From positions 28,518 through 92,517 of the forward strand of contig NZ_JFHN01000043.1 in the NCBI RefSeq assembly GCF_000590885.1: a stretch of DNA of 64,000 nt. The letters run 5' to 3'. Positions within the stretch are counted from its first letter, which is position 1, and every line of letters starts with the position of its first letter. Positions 1-12,141 of the stretch are shown in pieces. The notes beneath the pieces were generated by a model. That model saw only the letters and a program-made list of their open reading frames with translations, was not told where the DNA came from and made no database searches. The translations under genes and the position numbers were made by a program. This DNA is from Erwinia mallotivora (GTDB lineage: Bacteria > Pseudomonadota > Gammaproteobacteria > Enterobacterales > Enterobacteriaceae).

Positions 1-2103
<2,103 letters not shown>

Positions 2104-2105
2104 TT

Positions 2106-3515
2106 ATGAAAACATTATACGAGAAGCTGTTTGATGCCCATCTGGTACATGAAGCACCGGGAGAAACGCCGCTGCTTTACATTGACCGGCACCTGGTTCA
2201 TGAAGTGACCTCGGCCCAGGCTTTTGATGGCCTGCGGGCGCACGGACGCCCGGTGCGCCAGCCGTCTAAAACCTTCGCCACCATGGACCACAATGTCTCG
2301 ACGCAAACCCGTGACATTAATGCCAGTGGCGAGATGGCCCGAATTCAGATGTCGCTGTTAATCAACAACTGTAAAGAGTTTGGCGTCACCCTGTACGATC
2401 TCCAGAACCCTAATCAGGGCATCGTCCATGTTATCGGACCAGAACTGGGTTTATCGCTGCCGGGCATGACCATTGTCTGCGGCGATTCACACACCTCCAC
2501 CCACGGTGCCGTTGGTGCGCTGGCATTTGGTATTGGCACTTCAGAAGTGGAGCATGTTCTGGCCACACAGACGCTGAAACAGTCCCGTGCCAGAACCATG
2601 AAGGTTGAAGTTACCGGCCAGGTCGCGCCGGGCATCACGGCGAAAGATATCGCCCTCGCGGTGATCGGTAAAACCGGCAGCGGCGGCGGTAACGGCCATG
2701 TGGTGGAATTCTGCGGTCCGGCGATTGAGCAGCTGAGCATGGAAGGTCGGATGACCGTCTGCAATATGGCGATTGAACTGGGCGCAAAAGCGGGCCTGAT
2801 TGCGCCGGACGACACCACATTTAACTACATCAAAGGCCGCAAGTTTGCCCCTCAGGGGGAAGCCTGGGAGCAGGCGGTGGCTTACTGGCGCACGCTGAAA
2901 TCCGACAGCGATGCAAAATTCGATAAAGTGGTGACCCTTGACGCTGCGGATATCGCGCCGCAGGTCACCTGGGGCACCAACCCCGGGCAGGTGATTGCCG
3001 TTGACCAGCTTATTCCCGATCCGGCCTCTTTCAGCGATCCAGTGGAACGTGCCTCGGCTGAAAAAGCCCTGGCCTATATGGATCTCAGGCCCGGAATCCG
3101 GCTGACCGAGGTCAGGATTGATAAAGTGTTTATCGGTTCCTGTACCAATTCCCGCATCGAAGACCTGCGGGCAGCGGCAGCGGTAGTCAAAGGGCAGAAA
3201 ATTGCCACAGGCGTCCAGGCCTGGGTCGTGCCGGGCTCCGGTGCGGTGAAAGCGCAGGCTGAAGCGGAAGGGCTGGATAAAATCTTTCTGGAAGCAGGAT
3301 TCGAATGGCGTCTGCCCGGCTGTTCGATGTGTCTGGCGATGAATAACGATCGCCTCAGCCCCGGCGAACGCTGCGCCTCCACCAGCAATCGAAACTTTGA
3401 AGGTCGTCAGGGTCGCGGTGGACGAACCCATCTGCTCAGTCCGGCAATGGCAGCCGCTGCGGCAATAGCCGGTCACTTTGCCGATATCCGTCAACAGGCC
3501 GTAACGCCTCATTAA
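2106..3515 (+). CDS. leuC: 3-isopropylmalate dehydratase large subunit
   Basis: Isopropylmalate isomerase large subunit; with LeuD it converts 2-isopropylmalate to 3-isopropylmalate. An aconitase-type [4Fe-4S] protein: the three cluster cysteines are visible as [12 protein letters not shown] and the GCSMCLAMN pair. Also seen are the [11 protein letters not shown] and [10 protein letters not shown] segments of the aconitase fold. At 469 residues it matches the family (E. coli 466). The gene starts two bases after leuB and ends nine bases before leuD, which has its own AAGGAG ribosome site. Long open frames on the opposite strand here are codon-bias shadows. Confidence 0.97.
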   Translation: MKTLYEKLFDAHLVHEAPGETPLLYIDRHLVHEVTSAQAFDGLRAHGRPVRQPSKTFATMDHNVSTQTRDINASGEMARIQMSLLINNCKEFGVTLYDLQNPNQGIVHVIGPELGLSLPGMTIVCGDSHTSTHGAVGALAFGIGTSEVEHVLATQTLKQSRARTMKVEVTGQVAPGITAKDIALAVIGKTGSGGGNGHVVEFCGPAIEQLSMEGRMTVCNMAIELGAKAGLIAPDDTTFNYIKGRKFAPQGEAWEQAVAYWRTLKSDSDAKFDKVVTLDAADIAPQVTWGTNPGQVIAVDQLIPDPASFSDPVERASAEKALAYMDLRPGIRLTEVRIDKVFIGSCTNSRIEDLRAAAAVVKGQKIATGVQAWVVPGSGAVKAQAEAEGLDKIFLEAGFEWRLPGCSMCLAMNNDRLSPGERCASTSNRNFEGRQGRGGRTHLLSPAMAAAAAIAGHFADIRQQAVTPH

Positions 3516-3524
3516 GGAGCCAGC

Positions 3525-4130
3525 ATGGCGAAGAAATTTACCCGGCATACCGGCATCGTGGTGCCGATCGATATAGCAAACGTCGATACCGATGCGATCA
3601 TTCCAAAACAGTTTTTGCAGATGGTGACCCGCACCGGCTTTGGCCGCAACCTGTTTTATGACTGGCGTTACAGTGATGCCGAAGGCCAGATCCCCAATGC
3701 GGATTTTGTCCTCAACCAGCCTGCCTTTCGCGGTGCCAGTATCATGCTTACCCGCGAAAACTTTGGCTGTGGTTCTTCCCGTGAACATGCCCCCTGGGCG
3801 TTGACCGACTATGGTATTCAGGCGATTATCGGCAGCGATTTCGCCGATATATTCAGCAATAACGCATTCAACAATCAGCTTCTGCTGGTGACGCTGAGTG
3901 AAGCCGATGTTGACCAGCTGTTCCGGATGGTTGCAGCACAGCCAGGGATCAGTTTCACGGTGGATCTGGAGAATCAGCAGGTGCTCGCCGGGGAACAGCG
4001 CTATGACTTTGCCATTGACAGCTTTCGCCGTCACTGCCTGCTCAACGGGCTGGACAACATTGGCCTCACCTTGCAGCACAATACGCAGATTAGCGACTAC
4101 GAGCAGAAACAGCCGCTCTTCTTACGCTAA
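3525..4130 (+). CDS. leuD: 3-isopropylmalate dehydratase small subunit
   Basis: Small (swivel-domain) subunit of isopropylmalate isomerase, partner of LeuC. The 201-residue length equals that of E. coli. Diagnostic segments are the N-terminal [11 protein letters not shown] and the substrate-loop motif [15 protein letters not shown]. Last gene of the leu operon. The 57 bases to the next, convergent gene contain no obvious hairpin with a T tract. Confidence 0.97.
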   Translation: MAKKFTRHTGIVVPIDIANVDTDAIIPKQFLQMVTRTGFGRNLFYDWRYSDAEGQIPNADFVLNQPAFRGASIMLTRENFGCGSSREHAPWALTDYGIQAIIGSDFADIFSNNAFNNQLLLVTLSEADVDQLFRMVAAQPGISFTVDLENQQVLAGEQRYDFAIDSFRRHCLLNGLDNIGLTLQHNTQISDYEQKQPLFLR

Positions 4131-4187
4131 TGGCACCAGTAACACAGCACCGTTGAGAAACGCAGCCTGAGTGAAGGGCTGTTTTGG

Positions 4188-5375
4188 TCAGAGCTGCCGC
4201 GAAGCGCCTACCTGGGTGGCAACGGCTGTTCTGACGGCGAGATAACACGCCAGCGCCAGCAGGTAGCCGCCCAGTAGCACCACGCTCATCGACACGCCGG
4301 ATGTGCCTCCGATGCCGGTCAGCGGGGCACTCACGCCACCCATCGCAAACATCAGCATCCCCATCCACGCGGACGCCGTGCCCGAACTTTCGCCCTGGCG
4401 CTGCATGGCAACCGAGCTTGCCAGTGTGCAAATTCCGCTGTTGATCGACACGGTAAAAAACAGCACCGCAATGATCAGCCACAGCGGCCCCTGCAATAAA
4501 AAGGTCAGCAGCAGCGACAGGGCAAAAATAACCGCCAGCGGTAAAGCGGCGCTTAACACGGCAGATTCTCCCCACTTCACGGAGACTCTGGCCAGCAGCA
4601 AAGAAAAAATCACCAGCCCGACACCGTTAACAGCAAAGGTACAACTGTATTGCAGCGCAGAAAGCTGCCAGGCCTGCTGAAAGATATAAGATGACGCGCC
4701 AATATAGGCAAACAGCCCCGCCATCATAAAACCCTGCAACAGGCATAACAGCATAAAAGTACGATCGCCAAACACACTGCCAGAGCCAGACGATGCCGTG
4801 GCGTTGCGAGGCCCGGAGCGGGTTTCCGGCAGTACCCGCCACGCCAGCAGCAACAGCAGCGCACCGGCAACCGCCAGAGAGATAAACAGTCCCCGCCAGC
4901 TGGTGATACTCAGTTGCAGGCCGCCCAGAACCGGAGCCACAACAGGCGCAATGCCATTGATGGTCATCAGCAAAGCAAAAAAACGGGTCAATGCGGTGCC
5001 ATCATAAAGATCGCGGGCAATAGCGCGCGACAAAACCGCGCCACCGGCCCCGGCCACTCCCTGAAAGAATCGCGCGGCGATCAGCTGCGCCATGTCATCA
5101 GTCCAGGCACACCATAACGACGCCAGACAAAACAGCAGCAGCGAAACCAGCAACGGTATTTTTCTGCCGATACGGTCACTCAACGGCCCGAAAACAAATT
5201 GCCCCACCCCCAGCCCAGCCAGCGCGGCGGTCAGCGTCAGCTGTCCGGAAGCGGTAGAGGCATTCAACTGCCGGGTGAGTTCGGGTAAGGAAGAGAGATA
5301 AAAATCCGTGCACAACGGCCCCAGCGCCGTCAACGCGCCGAGCATCAGCGCATAGCTAAACCTGCCTGTTTTCAT
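4188..5375 (-). CDS. Bcr/CflA-family multidrug efflux transporter (MFS)
   Basis: Predicted inner-membrane drug/H+ antiporter of the major facilitator superfamily, with twelve hydrophobic segments over about 395 residues. Family marks are the N-terminal LGPLCTDFYLSSLPEL segment, the loop 2-3 motif A GPLSDRIGRK, and the helix-4/5 signature FFQGVAGAGGAVLSRAIARD characteristic of Bcr/CflA exporters. The ATG at 5375 (MKTGRF) follows AGGATGGA and is preferred over a TTG six bases upstream. The gene is convergent with leuD and has no counterpart there in E. coli. An inverted repeat just upstream may be an operator. The substrate cannot be read from sequence. Confidence 0.85.
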   Translation of the reverse strand: MKTGRFSYALMLGALTALGPLCTDFYLSSLPELTRQLNASTASGQLTLTAALAGLGVGQFVFGPLSDRIGRKIPLLVSLLLFCLASLWCAWTDDMAQLIAARFFQGVAGAGGAVLSRAIARDLYDGTALTRFFALLMTINGIAPVVAPVLGGLQLSITSWRGLFISLAVAGALLLLLAWRVLPETRSGPRNATASSGSGSVFGDRTFMLLCLLQGFMMAGLFAYIGASSYIFQQAWQLSALQYSCTFAVNGVGLVIFSLLLARVSVKWGESAVLSAALPLAVIFALSLLLTFLLQGPLWLIIAVLFFTVSINSGICTLASSVAMQRQGESSGTASAWMGMLMFAMGGVSAPLTGIGGTSGVSMSVVLLGGYLLALACYLAVRTAVATQVGASRQL

Positions 5376-5391
5376 AATCAATCCATCCTGA

Positions 5392-5407
5392 AATGAGAGC
5401 GCTCATT
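5392..5407. promoter_or_regulatory. Inverted repeat upstream of the Bcr/CflA exporter (possible operator)
   Basis: AATGAG (5392-5397) and CTCATT (5402-5407) form a perfect 6-bp inverted repeat separated by AGCG, about 17 bases 5' of the exporter start. TetR-type repressors of efflux genes often bind repeats of this size in such positions. No regulator gene lies beside it, so this is only a candidate site. Confidence 0.3.
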
Positions 5408-5503
5408 CTTATCACTTTCGTTTAACGGGTCAATTAACCACCAGCCGCATCCCTGCCTGCTGACTTTATTTTTACAGGGTGATAACGCTATCCCTGGATT
5501 TCC

Positions 5504-6682
5504 TTAGACGTCCTTAACTTTGGCCGTCATCACCAGTGCCGCAACCGCCAGCAAAAATGCCGCCCAGTAGACCGATATATGCCCAAAGCTTTCTGCCAGC
5601 GCCCCCTGAAGCACCCCGGCGAGGATCACCCCGGTGGAAATACTGTTGGTAAACAGGGTGGTTGCCGCACCGGGCCTGGAGGGCATCAGATCCTGGAACC
5701 AGAGCATACCGATCCCCGCCACAATGCCGATGAATACCGCATTAAAAATCTGCATCGCCATTAATGCCGCGCGCGAATGGAACAGCACCAGGCTGAGATA
5801 AAACAGCACGCCCGCTACCGATGCCAGCAGCATCATTCTGCGTTTACCAAAACGTTTGACGTAATGCCCGGCCAGCAGCATCGCCGGGATCTCCAGTCCG
5901 GCAGCCACCCCCATCAACAGGCCAGCCAGACGGTCCGGCAACCCCAGCACGCTACTGATATAGATTGGCATATCAATGATATACATGGTATTGCAGGTCC
6001 ACATCAGCAGGGAAGCGAGAAACAGCAGTCTGACATCCCGATTTTTCCAGCCGCCGATTTCGGTTATCGCCACGTCTGCCGGTTGCACCACCCTGGGCAC
6101 CGAGGGCAGCGCGAACCAGATTAGCGCCATACACACCACGAACAGCCCGGCGGCGATAACAAACATGGTGGTAAAACCGTAGTTCAGCGCCAGAGCAAAA
6201 GAGAGGGGCGGCCCGATAACCCAGGCCAGCGACAGCTGAGCGCGCATCACTGAGCTGAACATCACTACTTCACGTGCGGAGCTGTCGGCATATTCCCGCG
6301 CCAGCGCAAAAATTTGTGGCATCGCCACGCTGGCCAGTGCCGCCAGCACCACCCCGGCAGTAATCAGCGTCAGATAGTGACGATTAAAAGCAAACAGCAG
6401 TGCATTGCCCACCGCCATCAGGCAACAAAACAGGATTAGCATACGTCTGTCGCCCCGGTTATCTGAGCGCTTTGCCAGCAGAAAGCTGACCACAATACCG
6501 GCGACCGCGTTGATGGTGTAGAACAGCCCTACCCAGAATGGACGAACCGCGACCTCACGGGTGAGAAACAGACTCAGCGTCGGTGCCTGCAACGCGCCCG
6601 CCACCCCCACCATAAAGGACACGGCCATAAAGGCGAGGTAGACGGGGTTAATGCGGCGGCGACGCGATAAAAGCGATTTCAT
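5504..6682 (-). CDS. setA: Sugar efflux transporter SetA
   Basis: MFS inner-membrane exporter of glucosides and lactose-type sugars, part of the glucose-phosphate stress response. At 392 residues it equals E. coli SetA and matches it along the length, for example MGVAGALQAPTLSLFL near the N-terminus, EVVMFSSVMRAQLSLAWVIGPP in the middle, GIGMLWFQDLMPSR, and the final TAKVKDV. It lies 75 bases downstream of the sgrS terminator on the same strand, the same arrangement as in E. coli, where setA is expressed by read-through from the SgrR-activated sgrS promoter. Shared control is inferred from this arrangement. Confidence 0.93.
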   Translation of the reverse strand: MKSLLSRRRRINPVYLAFMAVSFMVGVAGALQAPTLSLFLTREVAVRPFWVGLFYTINAVAGIVVSFLLAKRSDNRGDRRMLILFCCLMAVGNALLFAFNRHYLTLITAGVVLAALASVAMPQIFALAREYADSSAREVVMFSSVMRAQLSLAWVIGPPLSFALALNYGFTTMFVIAAGLFVVCMALIWFALPSVPRVVQPADVAITEIGGWKNRDVRLLFLASLLMWTCNTMYIIDMPIYISSVLGLPDRLAGLLMGVAAGLEIPAMLLAGHYVKRFGKRRMMLLASVAGVLFYLSLVLFHSRAALMAMQIFNAVFIGIVAGIGMLWFQDLMPSRPGAATTLFTNSISTGVILAGVLQGALAESFGHISVYWAAFLLAVAALVMTAKVKDV

Positions 6683-6757
6683 ACTGATCCTTCGACAAAG
6701 AGGTCATGGTGGCGGACTGGCAACAAACAGCAAGCATAGAAGAAAACCCGCGCCAAT

Positions 6758-6790
6758 GAAAAAAGCCAGCGGCTGAACGCCCGCTGGCTG
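6758..6790 (-). terminator. Rho-independent terminator of sgrS
   Basis: On the minus strand AGCCAGCGG pairs with CCGCTGGCT around a short loop and is followed by a run of six T (complement of 6759-6764). The U-rich tail is also the Hfq-binding end in SgrS RNAs. Confidence 0.9.
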
Positions 6791-6811
6791 GTGAAGTCGC
6801 ACCATACTCAG

Positions 6812-6859
6812 ATTCAAATAATGTCAGAGCGCCATTCGAAGAATGCCTCCCGCTCTTTC
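6812..6859 (-). CDS. 15-codon frame inside SgrS (possible SgrT remnant)
   Basis: Minus-strand frame MKEREAFFEWRSDII running from the ATG at 6857-6859 to a TGA. E. coli SgrS encodes the 43-residue SgrT, which inhibits PtsG, just upstream of the base-pairing segment. Here a short frame lies in the same place and ends with an acidic/Trp pattern loosely like the SgrT C-terminus. There is no convincing Shine-Dalgarno sequence before the ATG, so translation is doubtful. Confidence 0.2.
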
Positions 6860-6929
6860 ATCGTCGGCTATTATTCACCTAATATAGGGCAGCAAAAACA
6901 GACAACCTTTTAATGAGGGTTCCCCTTTT

Positions 6930-8591
6930 ATGTCCTCTTCCCGCCTGCAACAGCAATTTATCCGGCTCTGGCAGAGCTGCGAAGGTCAGTCACAACAGAC
7001 CACGCTCAACGATTTGGCCCTCAGGCTGAGCTGCTCACGACGTCATATGCGTAACCTGTTAAATGCCATGCAGCAACAGGGCTGGCTGGAATGGCAGGCA
7101 GAAGCCGGGCGCAGTAAGCGTTCACAGTTAACCTTCCTCTATACCGGGCTGGCCCTGCAACAACAACGGGCAGAAGATCTGCTGGAACAGGATCGAATTG
7201 ATCAGCTGGTCCAGCTGGTTGGCGATAAAAATACCGTGCGTCAGATGCTGATCTCCCGTCTGGGACGCAGCTTTCGTCAGGGCAAACATATTCTGCGCGT
7301 CCTCTATTACCGCTCACTGCTTAATCTGTTGCCGGGAACGCCGCTCAGGCGCTCAGAAACACACCTGGCGCGGCAGATTTTCAGCGGGCTGACCCGGATA
7401 AATGAGGAAAATGGGGAAATCGAAGCGGACATCGCCCATCACTGGCAGCAGATTACGCCACGGCACTGGCGCTTTTTTTTACGTCCGGCAATCCATTTTC
7501 ATCATGGCCGTGAGCTGGAGATGGCCGATGTGATTGCCACGCTGGAAAGGCTGAAAAGCCAACCGGCCTGTGCCAATCTGCAACAGATCTCCTCATCTGC
7601 GCCCTGGACGCTGGATATCCATCTTCATCAGCCAGACAACTGGCTTCCGTGGCTGCTGGGCAGCGTCAACAGCATGATCCTGCCGAAAGAGTGGCCGTTT
7701 ATGGCTGACTTTGCCCGCCAGCCCGTTGGCACCGGGCCGTACGAAGTGGTACGCAATCAGCAGACCCAGTTACGCATCCAGGCGTTCGATGACTATTTTG
7801 GCTACCGGGCGTTGGTCGATGAAGTCAACATCTGGGTGCAGCCAGAGATCAGCGAAGAGCTGGTCTACTCCGGGGTAAAACTCCAGGGGGGCAGTGTGGA
7901 CGAAAAATCAGAAGAGAGCAGGCTGGAAGAAGGATGCTATTTTCTGTTGTTCGATCAGCGTTCAGCTCTGGGCCGCAACGAGCAGGTGCGTCGCTGGGTA
8001 AGCATGATAGCCAACCCGATAGCCCTGCTCAGCCAGACCGGCACGGGGTATCAGCGCTACTGGTTTCCCGCCTGGGGCCTGCTGCCGCGCTGGCATCACC
8101 GCCGCGATATGACCCTGACAGAAAAACCGGACGCCCTTACCTCACTGACGCTCACCTGGTATCACGATCATATCGAATATCAGGCTATTGCTGAGGCGCT
8201 GAGGCCGCTGCTGGCCGCCCACGGCGTAACCCTGAAAACCCGCCAGGTGGATTATGCCAGCTGGCATCGTGGCGACGCTGAAAGCGACATCTGGTTGGGC
8301 AGTGCCAATTTCACCCTGCCACTGGAATTCTCCCTGTTTGCCCTGCTGTACGAAATCCCGCTGGTGCATCACTGCGTAGCTATAGACTGGGAAAAAGACG
8401 CTCAGCAGTGGCGTGAACAGACTCTCCCGCTGGCCGACTGGAGCAAAGCGCTGGTTGACACTTACAGCCTGCATCCGCTGTTCCATCACTGGCTGCTGCT
8501 GGAGGGCGAGCGCAGTATGCGTGGTGTCAGAATGAATACGCTGGGTTGGTTTGACTTTAAATCAGCCTGGTTTGCCCCGCCAGAAGGATGA
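6930..8591 (+). CDS. sgrR: Transcriptional activator SgrR
   Basis: Activates sgrS (and setA by read-through) during accumulation of phosphosugars. The 553-residue protein (E. coli 551) has an N-terminal winged-helix DNA-binding domain of about 110 residues ([23 protein letters not shown]) followed by a periplasmic solute-binding-protein-like domain with the segment [17 protein letters not shown]. The C-terminus [21 protein letters not shown] is nearly identical to E. coli. Transcribed divergently from sgrS. The 247-base interval to setA must hold both promoters. Confidence 0.95.
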   Translation: MSSSRLQQQFIRLWQSCEGQSQQTTLNDLALRLSCSRRHMRNLLNAMQQQGWLEWQAEAGRSKRSQLTFLYTGLALQQQRAEDLLEQDRIDQLVQLVGDKNTVRQMLISRLGRSFRQGKHILRVLYYRSLLNLLPGTPLRRSETHLARQIFSGLTRINEENGEIEADIAHHWQQITPRHWRFFLRPAIHFHHGRELEMADVIATLERLKSQPACANLQQISSSAPWTLDIHLHQPDNWLPWLLGSVNSMILPKEWPFMADFARQPVGTGPYEVVRNQQTQLRIQAFDDYFGYRALVDEVNIWVQPEISEELVYSGVKLQGGSVDEKSEESRLEEGCYFLLFDQRSALGRNEQVRRWVSMIANPIALLSQTGTGYQRYWFPAWGLLPRWHHRRDMTLTEKPDALTSLTLTWYHDHIEYQAIAEALRPLLAAHGVTLKTRQVDYASWHRGDAESDIWLGSANFTLPLEFSLFALLYEIPLVHHCVAIDWEKDAQQWREQTLPLADWSKALVDTYSLHPLFHHWLLLEGERSMRGVRMNTLGWFDFKSAWFAPPEG

Positions 8592-8630
8592 TGCTTTCGC
8601 TGTTGCGCGGAAATCACTAGAATAGGCCCG

Positions 8631-8836
8631 TTCTCAACGGGGTGCGAAAAAACCAGGGCAATAACCGGCCCGCAGCACAGGCAGTCAGTAACAGAAAGGC
8701 AGTGCACAGAACCGCAGCAGACTGGCTGATACGGATACTGAGCGATGCCCGACCTTAGCCGACGCCACGCGTTTTTTTCGCTGAGACAGACCCGTCGAAC
8801 CTGATCCGGCTAATACCGGCGTAGGGATTTGAGAGT
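8631..8836 (+). promoter_or_regulatory. TPP (THI-box) riboswitch upstream of thiB
   Basis: Conserved thiamine pyrophosphate aptamer pieces are present in order: closing-stem strand TTCTCAA, CGGGGTGC, then CTGAGA, GAACCTGATCCGGCTAATACCGGCG, TAGGGA and the other closing strand TTGAGAG. It lies 48 bases before the thiB start and would switch off thiBPQ when TPP is abundant. Unlike the short E. coli version, about 120 bases separate GGGGTGC from CTGAGA. GCGAAAAAAC at the start of that insert pairs with GTTTTTTTCGC at its end, so the extra sequence looks like a long extension of the P3 arm. Confidence 0.92.
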
Positions 8837-8883
8837 TGTGCCTGCTCAGATCATGCGTCCTCACCATCACCAAGGAACGCAAC

Positions 8884-9870
8884 GTGCTAAAGAAAGTCCT
8901 TCCCCTGCTAGTTTTATGCTCTCTCCCTGCTTTTGCTGAAAAACCCACGCTGACCGTCTACACCTATGATTCCTTCTCCGCCGACTGGGGACCCGGACCG
9001 GCGATTAAAAAGGCCTTTGAAGCCAGCTGCGACTGCCAGCTGAAATACGTCGCGCTGGAAGATGGGGTTTCCCTGCTTAACCGCCTGCGGCTGGAAGGGA
9101 AAAACAGCAAGGCTGACGTGGTGCTGGGGCTGGATAACAACCTGCTGGATGCGGCTGAAAAAACCGGCCTGTTCGCGCCCGCCGGGGTCGATACCCACAG
9201 CCTCAGCGTACCTGGAGGCTGGAAAGATCACACCTTTGTGCCTTACGACTATGGCTGGTTCGCCTTTGTTTATGACAAAACCCGGCTGCAAAACCCGCCG
9301 TCCAGTCTGAAGGAGCTGGTAGAGAGCAATCGCCCGTTAAAAATCATCTACGAAGATCCGCGCACCAGCACCCCGGGACTGGGCCTGCTGCTGTGGATGC
9401 AAAAAGTTTACGGTGACCAGGCCGCTTCGGCATGGCAGAAACTGGCGGCAAAAACCGTCACCGTGACTAAAGGCTGGAGTGAAGCTTACGGGCTGTTCCT
9501 GAAAGGGGAAGCCGATATGGTGCTGAGTTACACCACCTCCCCGGCTTATCATCTGATTGAGGAAAAAAAATCGCAGTACGCTGCCGCCAACTTCAGCGAA
9601 GGGCATTATTTACAGGTGGAAGTTGCCGGTCAGCTGAAATCCAGCAAGCAGCCACAGCTGGCGCAGAAGTTCATACAGTTTATGCTGGATAAACCTTTTC
9701 AGGACGCTATCCCGACCGGCAACTGGATGTATCCGGTGGTAAAAGGGACGCTGCCCGCCGGTTTTGAGACGCTGACGGTGCCCACCACCTCGCTCCAGTT
9801 CACGCCGCAGGACGTCGCCAGCCATCGCAGTCAGTGGATCAGTGCATGGCAACGCGCCGTCAGCCGCTGA
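8884..9870 (+). CDS. thiB: Thiamine/TPP periplasmic binding protein
   Basis: Periplasmic receptor of the ThiBPQ ABC importer for thiamine, thiamine phosphate and TPP. The start is a GTG at 8884 behind AAGGAAC, giving a typical signal peptide (MLKKVLPLLVLCSLPAFA, cleavage near residue 18) and a 328-residue precursor like E. coli TbpA. An upstream in-frame start would add residues lying inside the riboswitch and spoil the signal peptide. The mature part keeps LTVYTYDSFSADWGPGP, SKADVVLGLDNNLLDA and EDPRTSTPGLGLLLWMQ. The 3' end overlaps thiP by 25 bases. Confidence 0.96.
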   Translation: MLKKVLPLLVLCSLPAFAEKPTLTVYTYDSFSADWGPGPAIKKAFEASCDCQLKYVALEDGVSLLNRLRLEGKNSKADVVLGLDNNLLDAAEKTGLFAPAGVDTHSLSVPGGWKDHTFVPYDYGWFAFVYDKTRLQNPPSSLKELVESNRPLKIIYEDPRTSTPGLGLLLWMQKVYGDQAASAWQKLAAKTVTVTKGWSEAYGLFLKGEADMVLSYTTSPAYHLIEEKKSQYAAANFSEGHYLQVEVAGQLKSSKQPQLAQKFIQFMLDKPFQDAIPTGNWMYPVVKGTLPAGFETLTVPTTSLQFTPQDVASHRSQWISAWQRAVSR

Positions 9871-11456
9871 GTAAAGCCACCTTAGTGCCAGGCATTATTG
9901 CCGCTACGCTGCTGGTCAGCGTGGCGTTGCTGGCCTTTGGCGCGCTGTGGCACCACGCCCCCGCTGACGGACAAATGGCCCTCTGGCAGGATGATTATGT
10001 CTGGCACCTGTTAGCTTTCTCATTGCAGCAGGCGTTGTTGTCCACCGCGCTGGCGGTGCTACCGGCGATCCCGCTTGCCAGAGCGCTGTATCGCCGCCGC
10101 TTCCGGGGGCGAACCACCCTGCTCAGGCTGTGCGCCATGACCCTGGTGCTCCCGGTGCTGGTGGTCATTTTCGGCATCCTCACGGTTTATGGCCGCAGCG
10201 GCTGGCTGGCCGACCTCTGCACCCTGTTGGGCGTGAACTACACCTTCACGCCCTATGGTCTGCGCGGCATTCTGCTGGCCCACGTCTTCTTTAATCTGCC
10301 ACTGGCGGCGCGGCTGCTGTTGCAGACGCTGGAACAGATCCCTGGTGAACAGCGCCAGCTGGCGGCACAGCTGGGAATGCGCGGCTGGAACCACTTTCGT
10401 ATCGTCGAATGGCCGTGGCTGCGACGGCAGATCCTGCCCACCGCCGCGCTGATTTTTATGTTGTGCTTTGCCAGCTTTGCCACGGTATTAGCCCTCGGCG
10501 GCGGCCCGAAAGCCACCACCCTCGAACTGGCCATTTTTCAGGCGCTGAGTTTTGATTTCGATGCAGGTCGCGCAGCCCTGCTGGCGCTGCTGCAAATGAC
10601 CTGTTGTCTTGGACTGGTGATGCCCAGCCAGAGACTGAGTAAAGCCCTGCCCTCCGGGAGCGCCAGCATCAGCGGCTGGCGTAATCCGGAAGACAGCCTG
10701 CCGGCCAGAATCAGCGACTGTTTGTTAATCATTCTGGCGCTGCTGTTGCTGCTACCGCCGCTGCTGGCGGTGGTGGCACAGGGCATCAACCGGGGCTTAC
10801 CGCAGGTGTTGCAGCAGCCTGCACTCTGGCAGGCCACCTTTACCTCGCTGCGGGTGGCGGTGGCAGCAGGTATTCTCTGCGTGATCCTGACGGTGATGCT
10901 GCTGTGGAGCAGCCGTGAACTGCGCCTGCATCAACGGCTGTGGATGGGTCAGGCGCTCGAGCTGAGCGGAATGTTAATCCTCGCCATGCCCGGCATCGTG
11001 CTGGCTACCGGCTTTTTTCTGCTGCTGAATGACACCACCGGCCTGCCACAATCGGCTGAGGGCATCGTGATTTTTACCAATGCGCTGATGGCCGTGCCTT
11101 ATGCGATGAAAGTGCTGGAAAACCCACTGCGGGACAGCGCCGCACGCTACAACCTGCTGTGCCTGTCGCTGAATATTCGCGGCTGGAACCGGCTGCAACT
11201 GATCGAGCTGCGGGCGCTGAAGCGCCCGTTGACTCAGGCACTGGCTTTTGCCTGTGTGCTGTCGGTCGGCGATTTCGGCGCGGTGGCGCTGTTTGGTAAT
11301 GAAGATTTCCGTACCCTGCCGTTCTGGCTGTATCAGCAGATCGGTGCTTATCGCAGTGATGACGGTGCAGTGACAGCGCTGCTGTTATTGCTGCTCTGTT
11401 TTCTGCTGTTTACGCTGATTGAAAAACTGCCGGAGCGCCATGCTGACACTGAGTAA
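9846..11456 (+). CDS. thiP: Thiamine ABC transporter permease
   Basis: Inner-membrane permease of the thiamine importer; one chain carries two fused permease halves. The start ATG at 9846 (MATRRQPL, as in E. coli) gives 536 residues. It has about twelve hydrophobic segments and two EAA loops that contact the ATPase ([25 protein letters not shown] in the first half, and [21 protein letters not shown] in the second). It overlaps thiB and thiQ, so the three genes form one coupled unit under the TPP riboswitch. Confidence 0.95.
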   Translation: MATRRQPLSKATLVPGIIAATLLVSVALLAFGALWHHAPADGQMALWQDDYVWHLLAFSLQQALLSTALAVLPAIPLARALYRRRFRGRTTLLRLCAMTLVLPVLVVIFGILTVYGRSGWLADLCTLLGVNYTFTPYGLRGILLAHVFFNLPLAARLLLQTLEQIPGEQRQLAAQLGMRGWNHFRIVEWPWLRRQILPTAALIFMLCFASFATVLALGGGPKATTLELAIFQALSFDFDAGRAALLALLQMTCCLGLVMPSQRLSKALPSGSASISGWRNPEDSLPARISDCLLIILALLLLLPPLLAVVAQGINRGLPQVLQQPALWQATFTSLRVAVAAGILCVILTVMLLWSSRELRLHQRLWMGQALELSGMLILAMPGIVLATGFFLLLNDTTGLPQSAEGIVIFTNALMAVPYAMKVLENPLRDSAARYNLLCLSLNIRGWNRLQLIELRALKRPLTQALAFACVLSVGDFGAVALFGNEDFRTLPFWLYQQIGAYRSDDGAVTALLLLLLCFLLFTLIEKLPERHADTE

Positions 11457-12141
11457 CCTGACCTGGAACGACAGCCCCCTTTCGATGTGCTTTTCTCTCA
11501 AGGTCGCGGCGGGTGAGAGAGTGGCAATTCTCGGTCCCAGCGGCGCGGGTAAAAGCACCCTGCTGAGCCTGATTGCCGGGTTTCTGCCCGCAGACAGTGG
11601 CGGTCTGTGGCTGAACGGTGAGGATCACCGCACGACGCCCCCGGCCAGACGCCCGGTATCGATGCTGTTTCAGGAGAACAATCTTTTTCCGCATCTGACG
11701 GTGGCGCAGAATATTGGCCTGGGATTGCATCCAGGTCTGCGGCTGGATGCGGAGCAAAAGCAGGCGTTAAACATCATCGCCCGCCGCGTTGGCTTACAGG
11801 ACTACCTGACACGTCTGCCTGCCCAGCTGTCTGGTGGGCAGCGGCAGCGAACCGCGCTGGCCCGTTGCCTGGTGCGCAGGCAACCCCTGCTGCTGCTTGA
11901 TGAGCCTTTTTCCGCGCTGGACCCGGCGCTACGCCAGGAGATGCTCCAGCTGGTCAACGAGGTCTGTGCGGAGCGTGATATCACCCTGTTGATGGTTTCC
12001 CACCATATAGAGGATGCCGCACGCATTACGCCGCGCAGCACGGTGATTGTTGACGGTCAGGTGTTCTGGGATGGCAGTACGACAGCATTGATGCAGGGCG
12101 ACGTTGCCGCCGCCAGGGTGTTGGGCATTACTGCCCAATAA
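11440..12141 (+). CDS. thiQ: Thiamine ABC transporter ATP-binding protein
   Basis: Cytoplasmic ATPase of the ThiBPQ importer. The 233-residue chain starts at ATG 11440 (MLTLSNLTW), overlapping thiP by 17 bases. Visible are Walker [10 protein letters not shown] near residue 32, the Q-loop LFQENNLF, the ABC signature LSGGQRQR, Walker B LLLLDEP and the switch histidine in MVSHH. The 3' end overlaps the convergent yabI gene by 14 bases. Confidence 0.96.
   Translation: MLTLSNLTWNDSPLSMCFSLKVAAGERVAILGPSGAGKSTLLSLIAGFLPADSGGLWLNGEDHRTTPPARRPVSMLFQENNLFPHLTVAQNIGLGLHPGLRLDAEQKQALNIIARRVGLQDYLTRLPAQLSGGQRQRTALARCLVRRQPLLLLDEPFSALDPALRQEMLQLVNEVCAERDITLLMVSHHIEDAARITPRSTVIVDGQVFWDGSTTALMQGDVAAARVLGITAQ

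Larger units (their letters stand above)
6757..6873 (-). ncRNA. sgrS: SgrS small regulatory RNA (short form)
   Basis: SgrS is the Hfq-dependent RNA that pairs with ptsG mRNA during glucose-phosphate stress. Read on the minus strand, the region contains CTGAGTATGGTG, close to the E. coli pairing segment CTGAGTATTGGTG, followed by TTCACCAGCCAGCGG and a terminator. It lies between setA and divergent sgrR, as expected. A TATATT box (complement of 6881-6886) puts the 5' end near 6873, so the RNA is about 115 nt, against about 227 nt in E. coli. The 5' part folds as a hairpin (GAGCG...CGCTC enclosing CATTC/GAATG). The full-length SgrT frame is absent, but a 15-codon frame overlaps this hairpin. The 5' end is inferred. 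Confidence 0.85.

Noticed and set aside
2541..4079. 512-codon open frame antisense to leuC and leuD
   Set aside because: It lies wholly opposite two well-conserved genes, is low in recognisable protein features, and arises from the strong codon bias of leuCD.
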